In this document: positions 17,205 to 27,400 of the stretch, one piece after another
Layout: each line of letters opens with the position of its first letter
Position numbering within the stretch: the stretch's first letter is position 1
Source of the DNA: Micromonospora sp. U21
GTDB taxonomy: Bacteria > Actinomycetota > Actinomycetes > Mycobacteriales > Micromonosporaceae
Direction: 5' to 3'
Assembly (NCBI RefSeq): GCF_018070045.1
Contig: NZ_JAGPYK010000027.1
Span: forward strand, 20,522 to 84,521
Length of the DNA stretch: 64,000 nucleotides
The notes under the pieces: generated by a model
Seen by the model: only the letters and a program-made list of their open reading frames with translations
Database searches by the model: none
Told to the model about the DNA's origin: nothing
Program-made: the position numbers and the translations under genes

Positions 17205-17401
17205 CACCTGCCCGCCAACGCCTGCTCCGCGGTCGCGGGCAGGCCACCCGGCACGTGCCGGCCCGGGCCATGATGCCCGCCCCACCCCGTCAACTGGACG
17301 ATCACGAACAGGGCCAGCAGAACCAGCCCCACCACCGCGAGCACGACCACCCAACGCGGCATACCCGACCGACTCCCATCGCCGCTCGACCTGTCCGCCA
17401 T
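17201..17401 (-). CDS. Small single-pass membrane protein
   Basis: 66 aa. MADRSSGDGSRSGMPRW is followed by one transmembrane helix (VVVLAVVGLVLLALFVIVQL) and a Gly/His-rich tail (GWGGHHGPGRHVPGG). The ATG at 17401 is chosen because GGAGAGG lies 3 bases upstream and the membrane segment starts soon after; a longer reading from 17479 would include the operator region. It overlaps the next gene by 4 bp. The His-rich tail suggests metal binding, but this is inference. Such His-rich tails often accompany DUF2269-type membrane proteins. Confidence 0.75.
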   Translation of the reverse strand: MADRSSGDGSRSGMPRWVVVLAVVGLVLLALFVIVQLTGWGGHHGPGRHVPGGLPATAEQALAGRW

Positions 17402-17457
17402 CCGCCTCTCCCGCCTCTCCGAAGCCGAACCGCCCGCCCGACTTTTTCGATACATCA

Positions 17458-17475
17458 TGTCTTGGTTGCAAGACA
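17458..17475. promoter_or_regulatory. Palindromic operator between divergent TetR and membrane genes
   Basis: TGTCTT-ggttgc-AAGACA is a perfect 6-bp inverted repeat in the 110-bp gap between the two divergent transcripts. A -10-like tatagt (17501-17506) lies just upstream of the TetR GTG. Autoregulation by the TetR protein is the simplest reading. Confidence 0.6.
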
Positions 17476-17511
17476 GCATGTCACGCTATCGTCGGTGCGT
17501 ATAGTTGGGTC

Positions 17512-18081
17512 GTGCCAAAGCTGTGGAACGACACGATTGAGGCGCACCGCGCCGCGGTACGTGACGCGGTGCTGGATGCCGCCGCAGCATTGATCGCTGA
17601 GCACGGGCTGACCGCGCTGACCATGTCCCGCATCGCCGGGAACACCGGCATCGGGCGGGCCACCCTCTACAAGTACTTCCCCGATGTCGAGGCGGTCCTG
17701 CTCGCCTGGCACGAACGCCAGGTCCACCAGCACCTCACGCGCCTGATCGAGGTCCGCGACAACGCAAGCGACCCGACAGCGCGGCTGCACGCCGTCCTGC
17801 ACGCCTACGCGCGGATGTCACGCCACACTCACGACAGCACCGTCGCGGCAGAACTGCACCGCACCGAACACGTCAACGCCGCCCACCGGCAACTACGCGA
17901 ACTCCTGAGCGAAGTGATCGCCGACGCAGTCCAGGCCAGAACCGTCCGCGACGACATCACCCCCGACGAACTCGCCGCCTTCGCCCTGCACGCCCTAGCC
18001 GCGGCCAACATCCTCACCGCAGACGGTGCCGCTGATCGGCTCGTCACGCTCACCATCGACGGGATGCAGTCCACGCCCTGA
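17512..18081 (+). CDS. TetR/AcrR-family transcriptional regulator
   Basis: 189 aa. The N-terminal HTH is clear: AHRAAVRDAVLDAAAALIAE, then LTALTMSRIAGNTGIGRATL and YKYFPDVEAVLLAWH. It is followed by a helical ligand domain (LLSEVIADAVQARTVRDDI, ALHALAAANILTADGAADRL). It starts with GTG at 17512; the reading begins VPKLWNDTIEAH. It is divergent from the two small membrane-protein genes and a palindrome sits between them, so it most likely represses that pair and itself. The ligand is unknown. Confidence 0.92.
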   Translation: MPKLWNDTIEAHRAAVRDAVLDAAAALIAEHGLTALTMSRIAGNTGIGRATLYKYFPDVEAVLLAWHERQVHQHLTRLIEVRDNASDPTARLHAVLHAYARMSRHTHDSTVAAELHRTEHVNAAHRQLRELLSEVIADAVQARTVRDDITPDELAAFALHALAAANILTADGAADRLVTLTIDGMQSTP

Positions 18082-18111
18082 ACCGAGCGCGGCGTTAAGC
18101 CCCCGCGGCGA

Positions 18112-18260
18112 TTCAAGGACGCCGGCCACCGGACGGTCGTGCCCAGCAGTACCAGGTAGACGGCGGGACCAAACCTCGCGTTACCAAGCGACAGAAGGAG
18201 CACTGCCAGAACGCCATAGCCCCAGTACTGCCACAGCTTCGACTTGCTACGCGACGCCAT
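18112..18260 (-). pseudogene. Membrane-protein fragment
   Basis: From an ATG at 18260 the minus strand reads MASRSKSKLWQYWGYGVLAV and LLLSLGNARFGPAVYLVLLG, a polar start followed by a hydrophobic segment. It then runs without homology into the 3' end of the TetR gene. It resembles the start of a small membrane protein that lost its end. I do not recognise the family. Confidence 0.35.
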
Positions 18261-18373
18261 GAGCGTACCGACATGGATGCAGAACGTGAACGTCTTACCT
18301 TCGTCGCCGATCCGACAGCGTCCTGCCCCCAGCCATCCCTCGGCCTTCGTCCGCACACCGTGTAGTGGGTGGG

Positions 18374-18428
18374 GCCTGCCCGGTCAAGGTGGAGCACCCT
18401 ACGGCTGAACGACCTTGACCGGGCAGGC
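18374..18428. repeat. 17-bp perfect inverted repeat with 21-nt loop
   Basis: GCCTGCCCGGTCAAGGT (18374-18390) and its exact complement ACCTTGACCGGGCAGGC (18412-18428). It could be a terminator or a remnant of an IS end. It lies in a gene-poor stretch between the TetR gene and the LtrA element. Confidence 0.7.
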
Positions 18429-18535
18429 ACTGCCCGCTCGGCTCTGCCCGGACGGAGGCTGTCGGGATGGCACTTACCATCCCGGAGTGCCTGAGCACCC
18501 CACCGGAGGCACGCCCTGGTCGTCACCTTCACATT

Positions 18536-18577
18536 GAAGCCCCGGATCTGCCAACACCCATGGCGACCCGGGGCTTC
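18536..18577. terminator. Hairpin, terminator-like
   Basis: GAAGCCCCGG (18536-18545) pairs with CCGGGGCTTC (18568-18577) across a 22-nt loop and is followed by gtcgt. No gene ends nearby, so it may belong to a lost gene. Confidence 0.4.
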
Positions 18578-18729
18578 GTCGTATGTCGCGCCGCCGGCGG
18601 GCTGGAACCGACTCGCTGGCGGCCGAAGGCCAGAGGCCCGGCGGCGGGCCACCAGCCCGGCCCAGGTTCGGCGGTGCGAGCGGCCTGCGAAGCGGGCCGC
18701 CTTGATCACAAACGAACGGCGTGGTGTCC

Positions 18730-18780
18730 GGTCTCAGGACCTGCGTGACGGATCGGTATCAGGACCTGGCTGACACCCCC
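18730..18780 (+). repeat. Left copy of the 51-bp inverted repeat flanking LtrA
   Basis: The sequence starts GGTCTCAGGACCTGCGTGAC and ends CTGGCTGACACCCCC. The reverse complement of 20075-20125 matches it at 38 of 51 positions without gaps. The copy itself holds two tandem near-repeats (GTCTCAGGACCTGCGTGAC and GTATCAGGACCTGGCTGAC), which is typical of IS ends with double transposase-binding sites. Confidence 0.75.
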
Positions 18781-18890
18781 CTGTAGAACGCCGCCACTCG
18801 ACCCAGGCCATGGCAGCACATCCGCATCCACCAGAGCCCGCAGCGTGGTACTGCTTCAAAGCGACAATGACGGCAGAAGCGGGCGAACCT

Positions 18891-20072
18891 ATGGCGACCA
18901 GTAGGGCGGGCGGGCTGCTGCGGAGACCCGGGCAGCCGCAGCAGGCAACGTTCCTGGACTTGTTCTTCGACCTGGTGTTCGTCCTCGCGCTCTTCCGGCT
19001 CACGCAGGGGCTGCTGCAGAATCTGACGTGGATCGGCACCTTCCAGACGCTGGTGTTGCTGCTGGCCCTGTGGTGGGTCTGGTCCCGCGTTGCGGGGACA
19101 ACCGACAGGTTCGATCCGCAACGACCGCCGATACAGCTGCTGGTCATCGCGTCCATGCTTGGCGTCCTGGTGATGGCCGCCGCGACGCCGGAGGCGTTCG
19201 GCAAGCGAGGCCTATTCTTCGCGGGCGCGTACGTCGCCATTCGGATTGGCGCCAGCGTCGTCCTCGTGCTCCTGCTGCGCGGCCACCAGGCGCAGCGCGC
19301 CTTCCTGCGGCAATTCTTCTGGTACGGCGTGTCCGCCGTGCCATGGATCGCGGGAGCCATCGCGCACGATACGGCGCGTCTGGCGCTGTGGACGCTGGCG
19401 GTGGCCATCGACTACACGGCGACCGCACTCCGCTTGCCCACACCGGGGTTGGGTCGCCTTGCGCGATCGGAGCTTGCGATCCTGGGCGAGCACTTGGCCG
19501 AGCGCTTCCGGCAGTTCTTCATCATTGCGCTCGGCGAGTTGATCCTGGTCACGGGTCTGGCGTTCGGCACCACTGGCTTCGGGGCCGAGCACAGCGTTGC
19601 AGCCTTGGTGTATTTCACTACCACCGTGCTGTTGTGGCGAATCTATATCTACCGCGCTGGGCAGCTGCTGTCGGAAGCCATCGCGGCCGCCCCCGATCCG
19701 CTCCGCCTCAGCATCTCGGCAACCTACTCCCACCCGATCATGGTGGCCGGCATCGTCATCACCGCCAACTGCGTCGATCACGTCCTCGCCCACCCGTTCG
19801 GACACGCAGAGCCGATCTGGATCGCCATGATCCTCGGCGGGCCCGCGCTGTTCCTGGCCGGGCGCGGCATCTTCGAGTACGCGGTCTTCGCCCGCGTGTC
19901 CCGCAACCGGCTGATCGGTGTCCTGGTCCTCGCCGCCATCTCACCGGCGATGATCCGGACGCCGCCGCTGGTGATCGCCATCGCCGCTGCTCTCGTCCTG
20001 GCCGCGATCGCCCTATCCGATACAGCCCGCGCCCGAGGACACCCACCCGAACCGCCGTCACCGCCCCGCTAG
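18891..20072 (+). CDS. ltrA: Low-temperature-requirement protein A family (LtrA) membrane protein
   Basis: 393 aa from the ATG at 18891; in-frame ATGs at 18810 and 18867 are alternatives. The conserved N-terminal motif is RAGGLLRRPGQPQQATFLDL followed by FFDLVFVLALF, the signature of LtrA. About ten transmembrane helices follow, with RFRQFFIIALGELILVTGLA in the second half and PALFLAGRGIFEYAVFARVS near the end. LtrA was named from Listeria cold growth; the biochemical role is unknown. The gene lies exactly inside a 51-bp inverted repeat whose right copy starts 3 bp after the stop codon. A second LtrA (62438-63676) has the same topology and motifs but lacks the repeats. Confidence 0.9.
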   Translation: MATSRAGGLLRRPGQPQQATFLDLFFDLVFVLALFRLTQGLLQNLTWIGTFQTLVLLLALWWVWSRVAGTTDRFDPQRPPIQLLVIASMLGVLVMAAATPEAFGKRGLFFAGAYVAIRIGASVVLVLLLRGHQAQRAFLRQFFWYGVSAVPWIAGAIAHDTARLALWTLAVAIDYTATALRLPTPGLGRLARSELAILGEHLAERFRQFFIIALGELILVTGLAFGTTGFGAEHSVAALVYFTTTVLLWRIYIYRAGQLLSEAIAAAPDPLRLSISATYSHPIMVAGIVITANCVDHVLAHPFGHAEPIWIAMILGGPALFLAGRGIFEYAVFARVSRNRLIGVLVLAAISPAMIRTPPLVIAIAAALVLAAIALSDTARARGHPPEPPSPPR

Positions 20073-20074
20073 CC

Positions 20075-20125
20075 GGAAGTGTCACCCACGTTCCGAGACT
20101 CCTCTGTCACGAACGTCCTGAGACC
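20075..20125 (-). repeat. Right copy of the 51-bp inverted repeat flanking LtrA
   Basis: The minus strand reads GGTCTCAGGACGTTCGTGAC and so on to GTGGGTGACACTTCC. It is inverted relative to 18730-18780 with 13 mismatches in 51. Four more outer bases (GTCA against GTCC) extend the match. No target-site duplication is obvious outside the repeats. Confidence 0.75.
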
Positions 20126-20272
20126 TGACTGGGTGTTTTGATCGTTCCCGCTACGTATTGCTGCTTTCGTGGGCCTGGTTGGCGAGGCGTCGGCAGGGCC
20201 GAATTATCACCACTGGGATCAGGTTCACCTGATTTATGCCGATGCGAGATGCCCTGCTTTGATCCGCGGATC

Positions 20273-21228
20273 GTGTCTGGTTCACAAAGTTCGGAAATCA
20301 GCGGGCCTCAAGTGCGATCCAGTCTGACGTCCTTAGTAGACAGGGTGTATGGCCGAACGACCTGCCTACCCTTCCGACCTTTCCGACGCCCGCTGGGCAC
20401 TGATTGCACCACGACTGGACGCCTGGCGCCAGGCTCGCACTGATGCTGGCGTCGGAGGACGCAAACCCACCTACGACCTGCGAGAGATCTTCGACGCGAT
20501 CCTCTACGTCAACCGCACCGGCATCACGTGGCGCTATCTGCCGCATGACTTCCCGCCCTGGCAGACCGTCTACGGCTACTTCACCGCCTGGACAGGCGAT
20601 GGCATCTTCACCCAGCTCAACTACGAGCTCACCGGCCTGGCTCGCGCCAAGGCTGGACGCGCCGCTCAGCCCTCGGCCGGCGTGATCGACACCCAGAGCG
20701 TGAAAACCTCCACCAACGCGCCACTGGCCAGCCAGGGCATCGACGCCGGCAAGAAGATCGTCGGACGCAAGCGCGGCATCGTCACCGACACCCTCGGTCT
20801 GCTCCTCGCCGTCATCGTCACCGCGACCAGCGCCAGCGCCAGCGACAACGCGATCGGCATCGACCTCCTCGACCAGGCCAAAGCCGCGCATCCCGCCCTG
20901 GCCAAGACCTGAGTCGACGCCGGCTTCAAGAACAAGGTCATCGAACACGGCGCCACCCTCGGCATCGACGTCGAGGTCGTCGCCAAAGACCCGCACATCA
21001 AAGGATTCTCAGTGGTCAAACGCCGATGGGTCATCGAACGCACCCTCGGCTTGGATCATGCTGCACCGGCGCCTCGCCCGTGACTACGAAGCCCTACCCG
21101 ACAACTCTGCCAGCATGATCCGCCTCGCGATGATCGACAACCTCACCAAACGGGTCCCCGACGAAACCACCCCAACCTGGCGAGACACCTCAAGATCACA
21201 TCACTCGCAAAATACGTGAATCAGACGC
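20273..21228 (+). mobile_element. IS5-type (IS427-like) element, degenerate
   Basis: A broken IS5-family transposase gene is bounded by imperfect inverted ends: GTGTCTGGTTCAC at 20273-20285 and, on the minus strand, GCGTCTGATTCAC at 21228-21216. Length is about 0.96 kb, normal for this group. The exact tips and any TA or CTAG duplication could not be fixed by eye. Confidence 0.7.
20349..21219 (+). pseudogene. IS5-family transposase, two lesions
   Basis: The gene starts MAERPAYPSDLSDARWALIA and follows the IS5/IS427 pattern (ITWRYLPHDFPPWQTVYGYF, VIDTQSVKTS with the first catalytic Asp, GRKRGIVTDTLGLLLAV). A TGA at 20910-20912 replaces an expected Trp (AKT*VDAGFKNKV). A one-base insertion near 21052 shifts ERTLG away from the following WIMLHRRLARDYEALPDNS. 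Both lesions would have to revert for activity. Confidence 0.9.
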
Positions 21229-21491
21229 CCTCTAAGACCGCTGCCGCGCCGACCAGCTGGCAGAACCCTGCCCGGCACACCGCGGACCCGGCGCAGTGCC
21301 GGCGACGGGTCGAAAGGGCCACGCGCCGCGCCGCCCACGCGTCGGTTTCCTGCACACCGACTGCCCGACACGCAGATCCGTGCTGGCGGGCTTGACGTCG
21401 TCCACCTCGCCGCGAAACCGAGTGCCGGAGCACGCCACGCGCGCCCCGGCACCGGTCGGGAGCCGGCCGGCACCGGCTCGCCGTCATCTCC

Positions 21492-24400
21492 TCACAGGTG
21501 GGCTCGCAGGTAGGTGCCGGCCGCAAGCAACTGGGTGCGTGCCTGCTCGTCGGCGACGGTACGGGCGAACGTCGCGAACCGGTCGAGTGCGGCTTCGGCC
21601 GGCGGCTTCTGCCCGGCCTTCGCCATGCGCTCGGCCACCTTGAGCTGGCTCTTCAGGGCAGCCTCCCGGTGGGGCAGGATCAGCCCCTCCGCGCGGTACC
21701 GGTCGATGAGTGCCTCGGTGTTCGCAAACGTCGCGAACACCTCGAACGACGCCGTCGACTCGACTTCATTGCCCGCCTTGTCGGTCGCGACCGCGGTTAC
21801 CTGGTGGGTGCCGGCGGTCGGCGCGACCGCCGCCGTGACCGGTTCGCCGTCGAGCCGTACGACGACAGACGCGACGCCAGATGCTGGGTCCTTCGCCGAT
21901 GCGGAGATCGGCAACATCTTGCCCAGCTGGTAGGAGCCGCCGTCCGTCACCCCGTCGAACGACACCACGGGTGCCGTCGAGTCGACCCGCAGCGTCACGG
22001 CTGACTCCGGCGAGGTGTTGCCCGCCTCGTCGACGGCCCGGAACCGCAGCTCGTGCGTGCCGTCCGCGGTCACCTTCACCGGTTCCCGGTAGTCGGCCCA
22101 CTCGCCGTCGCCGACGGCGTAGGAGATGCCGACCGGGCCGGTGCGGTTGTCCGTCCCGGTGGCCGACACGGTGACCGGCGAGACGTACCAGCCGTCCTCG
22201 CCGTTCGGCGCGGCCGGGTCGACCGTCACCGACACCGTTGGCGGCGTGGTGTCGACCACCCGGAAGTAGTCGAACGCCACCGTCACCGGCGACACCTGCT
22301 CCGGGCCGAGCGCGAGCAGACCGACCGACGTCATCGCGGCGTCGTTGGTCACCGGGTCACCCAGCGAGGTCCAGTTGACCCCGCCGTCGCTGATCTCGGC
22401 CGAGTAGGCGTTCCCGGTCCGCTTCAGCCGCAGGTCGTACCAGCCGCTCTCGGTCGCCTCGGCGACGTCGATCGACAGGTTGCCGCCGTTGCCGAACTCC
22501 CCGTTGCGCTCGGAGACCAGTTCGGCCCGTAGATCGGTCGGCGAGCCACTGGCGTTCGTCGCCACCACGTCGAACTTCACGTAGTTGTCGTCATCGGCAT
22601 ACACCAGGAACCCGGCCAGCTGCCAACGGTGCAGCATCGTCGGCGTCAACCGGGTCTGGATCGTCCAGTCGCCATCGGGCAGGTCCTGGAGGATGAAGTT
22701 GCGCGGCGCTTGCGTGTTGCCGCCGTTGATGTCGCCCGACTGCGTCTCGATGCGCAGCTGGCCGTCGGTCACCGCGGCCTTTGACGAGTCGTAGCGCACC
22801 ACGGCGTCCCACCGGCAGCCGTCGAGCGCGTCGCCGTCGAACTCGTCGGTCGGCCCGCGCACGCCGTCGTCGGTCGAGTCGGGTGTGACGGTGAAGTGGT
22901 CGAACACCGCGTCGACCGCGGTGGCCGCCGTGTCGCCGGCGGCCATCAGGCCGATCGTGGCGCTCGGAATCACCGTAGCTTCGCCGGCCATCGCGGTCCA
23001 GGTGCTGCCGTCGGTCGAGTACGCGGCGGTCAGCTTCGACCCGTCGCTGACCAACCGCAGGTGGACGGCCTCCGGGAAGTCGGCGGGCACCTCCACGGTG
23101 GCATGCCATCTGCGGGTGCCTGCCGATTCCGTCTGGAACTCGAGGATCCGACCGCCGGACGAGTTACGGGTGAAAGCCACCTTCACGTAGTCGTTGTCGC
23201 TGCCGTGCATCAGCAACCCGGCGCGCTGCCACTCCCGGCTGTGTTCGATCGCCACCTTCGTCTCGACCGTCCAGGCACCGGCCCGTGCCGGCTGGCCGAC
23301 GTAGCTGATCGGGCCGGTCGTATCCTCGTTGATGTCACCGTTGGTCACCGGCAGCGCCAGGGCTCCCTCCGCTACCCGCACCGGCATGTTCGGCGCGTTG
23401 CGCACCACCGTCCAGCGGGTGGTGGCGAGCGCCGTGCCGTCGAAGGTGTCCGAGCCCTTGACGACGCACCCCGGTCCCGGCTCGGGCTCGGGATCCGGCC
23501 CGGGATGAATCACCTCGTCCACCAGGCTGAACCCGGAGAACTCCGCCTCGCTGGTGGCCGACATGCTGTGTGCGGTCACCGCGAGCCCGATGTCCTGCGG
23601 GCTCACCGCGCCGGGCAGCGTCACCGGGTCGCCGACCCCGGTGAAGGTCACGCCGTCCTTGCTCCAGTAGCCGTAGTACTGGTTGCCGTCGCGCACGATC
23701 CGCACCCATGCCGGGTAGTTCGTGGTGCTGACGCCGGTGCTGGCGTCAAGCTGCCCGTTGCCGTCGGTGTCGCGCAGCCACTCGAAGCCGAGTCCGGCCC
23801 GCATCGTCATCGCCGCGTAGCCGGGCGAGGTGCCGGGCTGGGTGACGTCGTTGCGGACGATGAGCCCGGCCTTGGCGGAGGGGTTGGAGTTGGTCTGCCG
23901 TTCGATCTTCACCGTGGCGGTCCACTGGTTGCCGGCGGCGGCCGGGAGGTACACCGAGCCGTACTGGTCGGTGCCCTGCCACATGTTCCCGCCGCCGGAG
24001 TTGATCACCCAGGTGTCGGTGTCCGGCCGGTCGTACGTGGCGTTGGTGTTGCTGAAGGTCTGCCAGTCGCCGTACAGGTCGCCGACCTCCACCTCGACGA
24101 TGCGGGAGGTGCTGCTGGTGCCCATGTCGTTGGTGGCGACCGCGGTCAGCCGGTAGCGCTGCTCGGTCGTGGCATTCCAGGTGAGCGCGTACGGCGCCGT
24201 GGTGTCGGTGCCGATCGAGGTGTCGCCGGCGAAGAACTCGACCTTCGTGATCGTGTTCTCCGCGTCGCTCGCGTCGGCGGTGACCTGGATCGCCCCAGGC
24301 TCCAGTTCGTCATCCGGAGTCGGGGCGGTCACCGTGACCTTCGGCTTGCTCGTCGGTGAGACGCCCTTGCCGTCGGCCTCGATGAAGTTCAGCCGCCGCT

Positions 24401-27400
24401 CCCCCGCGCCGGGGAACACCGCGTACAGGACGAACGTCTCGCCCGGGTCGGTGACGGCGACCGGTACGTCCACGTAGCCGCCGGCGGTGGTCGCCGGCAC
24501 CTGGGCGGCGCCAAGAAGGGCGCCGTCGGGTGCGCCGCGGCGCAGCTCGACGGTGCCCGCGCCGGCCGCGCTGACGCGCAGGACCAGCTTGTCGACGCCG
24601 CGCAGGTTCACCGGGTCGTACGACGCCCAGGCACCGTTCTGGCCGGTGATGGCGTTGGCGTGGCCCTCCACGTCCCGCGACGGCGCCACGGTGACGCCCT
24701 GGGAGGCCTCGAAGAACTCCGCCTCCCGCTGCTTCGAGAAGAGCAGGGTGGTGTCCGACCCGGTGAGCGGCGGGATGCCGCCGGGGCCGCCGGAGTCGGT
24801 GTAGCGGCCGTCGAGGGCGTAGAAGACGTTCATGTCGTCGCTGTGCCCGCCGCCCAGCGAGGCGGCCACCGTGCCGGTCCGCCCGTGCAGCGGTTCGGCG
24901 GGGTGGGCGTGCTCGTCGTGGCCGAGCGCCGGTTGGATGACCACGTCGGCGTCGTCGATCTGGGTGTCCTCGGCGTCGGTGACCTTCAGGTTCCAGCTGA
25001 TCTCATCACCGAAGTCGAAGAACGCGCCGGTCGGCGGCAGCTCGAAACGCACCTCGGGCCGCTTATTGCCGGCCGTGATCGGCACCGTCGTGGTGCCGGT
25101 CTTGCCGTGCGGGTCGGTCACCGTGAGCCGCGGGTTGTAGACGCCGTTGTCGGTGTACGTGTGGGTCGGCGCCCGGTCAGTCGAGTCGACCGTGCCGTTG
25201 CCGTCGAAGTCCCACGCGTACGTCAGCGGCTCACCCTCCGGGTCGGACGACGGCCCACCGTCAAAGCGCACCTCAATTGGCGCGGGCCCGGAGTCCGGCG
25301 TGGCCGTGACCTTCGCCTCGGGCGAGCGCGAGCCGGAGATGTAGTCGATGCGGTACAGGCCCGAGTTGGGGTTGTCGCGGCCGAAGCCGCCACCCCAGTC
25401 GAGCACGTACAGGGAGCCCTCGGGGCCGAACTTCGAGTCGATCGGCGCGAGGAACTGCTCCTGCGGCAGGAACGGGTTGACCTTCTCCACGTTCCCGTTG
25501 TCGGTCGGGATGATCGAGTACATCTTGTTGCGAGACCACTCGTAGAAGAACGGCTTGCCGTCGTAGTACGCCGGGAACTTCGTGTCCGACTCCAGCTCCG
25601 GGTCGTACTGGTAGAACGGCCCGCCCATCGGCGCGAGGCCACCGCCCTGCGGGATGACCGACGGCACCGAGGACCGCTGGTAGCCGTACCACATCTTGGC
25701 CGGCTTCGCCGCCGGCAACTGCGCGAGGCCGGTGTTGCGGATCGAGTCGTTGACCGGGTTGGCGCAGTCGAAGTACGCGCCCACCGTGACCGGGTTGGTG
25801 CGGTAGTCGACGTCCCGGAACGGTTCGTTGTTGCCCATGCACAGCGGCCAGCCGTAGAAGCCGGGCTCGGTGATGAGGTTCCACTCGGCGATGCCCGCGG
25901 GACCGCGGTCGGGGTTGTCGCTGCCGTTGTCCGGTGAGTAGTCGGCCATGCCCAGGGCACCGGTCTGCGGGTCGATCGAGAATCGGAATGGGTTGCGGAA
26001 GCCCATCGCGTAGATCTCCAGGCGAGTCTTCTCGGTGCCCGGCGGGAACATGTTGCCCTCGGGGATGGTGTAGGTGCCGTCCGGCTCCGGGTGGATCCGC
26101 AGGATCTTGCCGCGCAGGTCGTTGGTGTTGGCCGAGGTTTCCCGCGCGTCGTGGAAGGTGCCGTCCCGCTCAGACAGGGGCGCGTAGCCGCCGGACGGCT
26201 CGGAGTGCGGGTTCACGTCGTCGCCCACGCCGAGGTACAGGTTGCCGTCGAGGCCGAAGTCCAAGCCGCCGCCGGTGTGCCCTGGCTCGTCGGGCAGCCG
26301 TCGCGCGGGCACCTCCAGCAGCACCTTCTCGCTGGCCCGGTCGATTTGGGAGCCCTCGCCGACGGTCAGCCGGGACAGCCGGTTGACGAAGTTGGCCGGG
26401 TTCGTGTCGTCGCTACTTGCCGGCGAGTAGTAGATGTAGAGATGGCCGTTTTCCGCGAAGTTCGGGTCGAGCGCGATGCCCAGCAGGCCGTCTTCGCCGC
26501 CGGAGTACACCGGGATGGTGATGGCGGTCGACGTGGTCCGGGTACGCGGGTCGTATACCCGAATCTCGCCGCGGACGAGCTCGGTGTAGAACGCCCGGCC
26601 GTCCGGCGCGACGTCCATGGCGTACGGGGCGCTGGTGTTCTGGTCCAGCGGCACGCGCTCAAACTTGTCCCACGTCGTCCCGCCGCAGTCACCCTGAACC
26701 GTGCCGGCCGCCCACTTCACACCGCCGGTGATGTGCTGCACGAGCTGCGCCTCGCCGGTGTAGTGCGCGCCGAAGTGGCCCATGCCGGTCATCCAGGCGC
26801 GGCCGCCGTCGTACGGCTTGCACCAGGAGATCGGGTGGTCGTAGCCCATGGCGTTGCCGCCCGGGTCGTACGTTGTCTCGTCCATCGTGGCGAGCACGTG
26901 TGCATCGCCGCGGACGTTGAGCGCGTAGTTGTACCACTCGTCGGCGCGCTGCCAGCGCTGCGGCAGGTGACTGGTCGACGGGTGGGCGTGGTCCTCGACG
27001 CGGACGGTGCCTGGCAGGCCGGGGCTGCTGCCGGTGGCGGCGTGGCCGGGCATCAGCGTGCCGATCATGCTGTCCCACCACGCGTAGTTCCCGCGCATGT
27101 CGGTCGCGTTATGGATGGAGACGATGCCGTGGCCGGCCTGCATGTACCGCTCCATGGCCGCCTTCTGGTCGGCGGTCCACGGGTCTCCGGAGGCCTGGAA
27201 CATCACCAGAGCGTCGAAGTGCGCGAGGTCCTCGTCGTTGAAGATCGACGAGTCCTCGGTGTGCTCGGAGGTGATGCCGGCGTCGGCGAAGGCGGCCTGC
27301 AGGACGGGAACGCCCTGCTCGATCGCCTCGGTGTGCCGGAACTGGGTGGTCTTGGTGAAGATCAGCACGTGGGCATCGCCGTGGGCGCCCGGGTGGGCAG

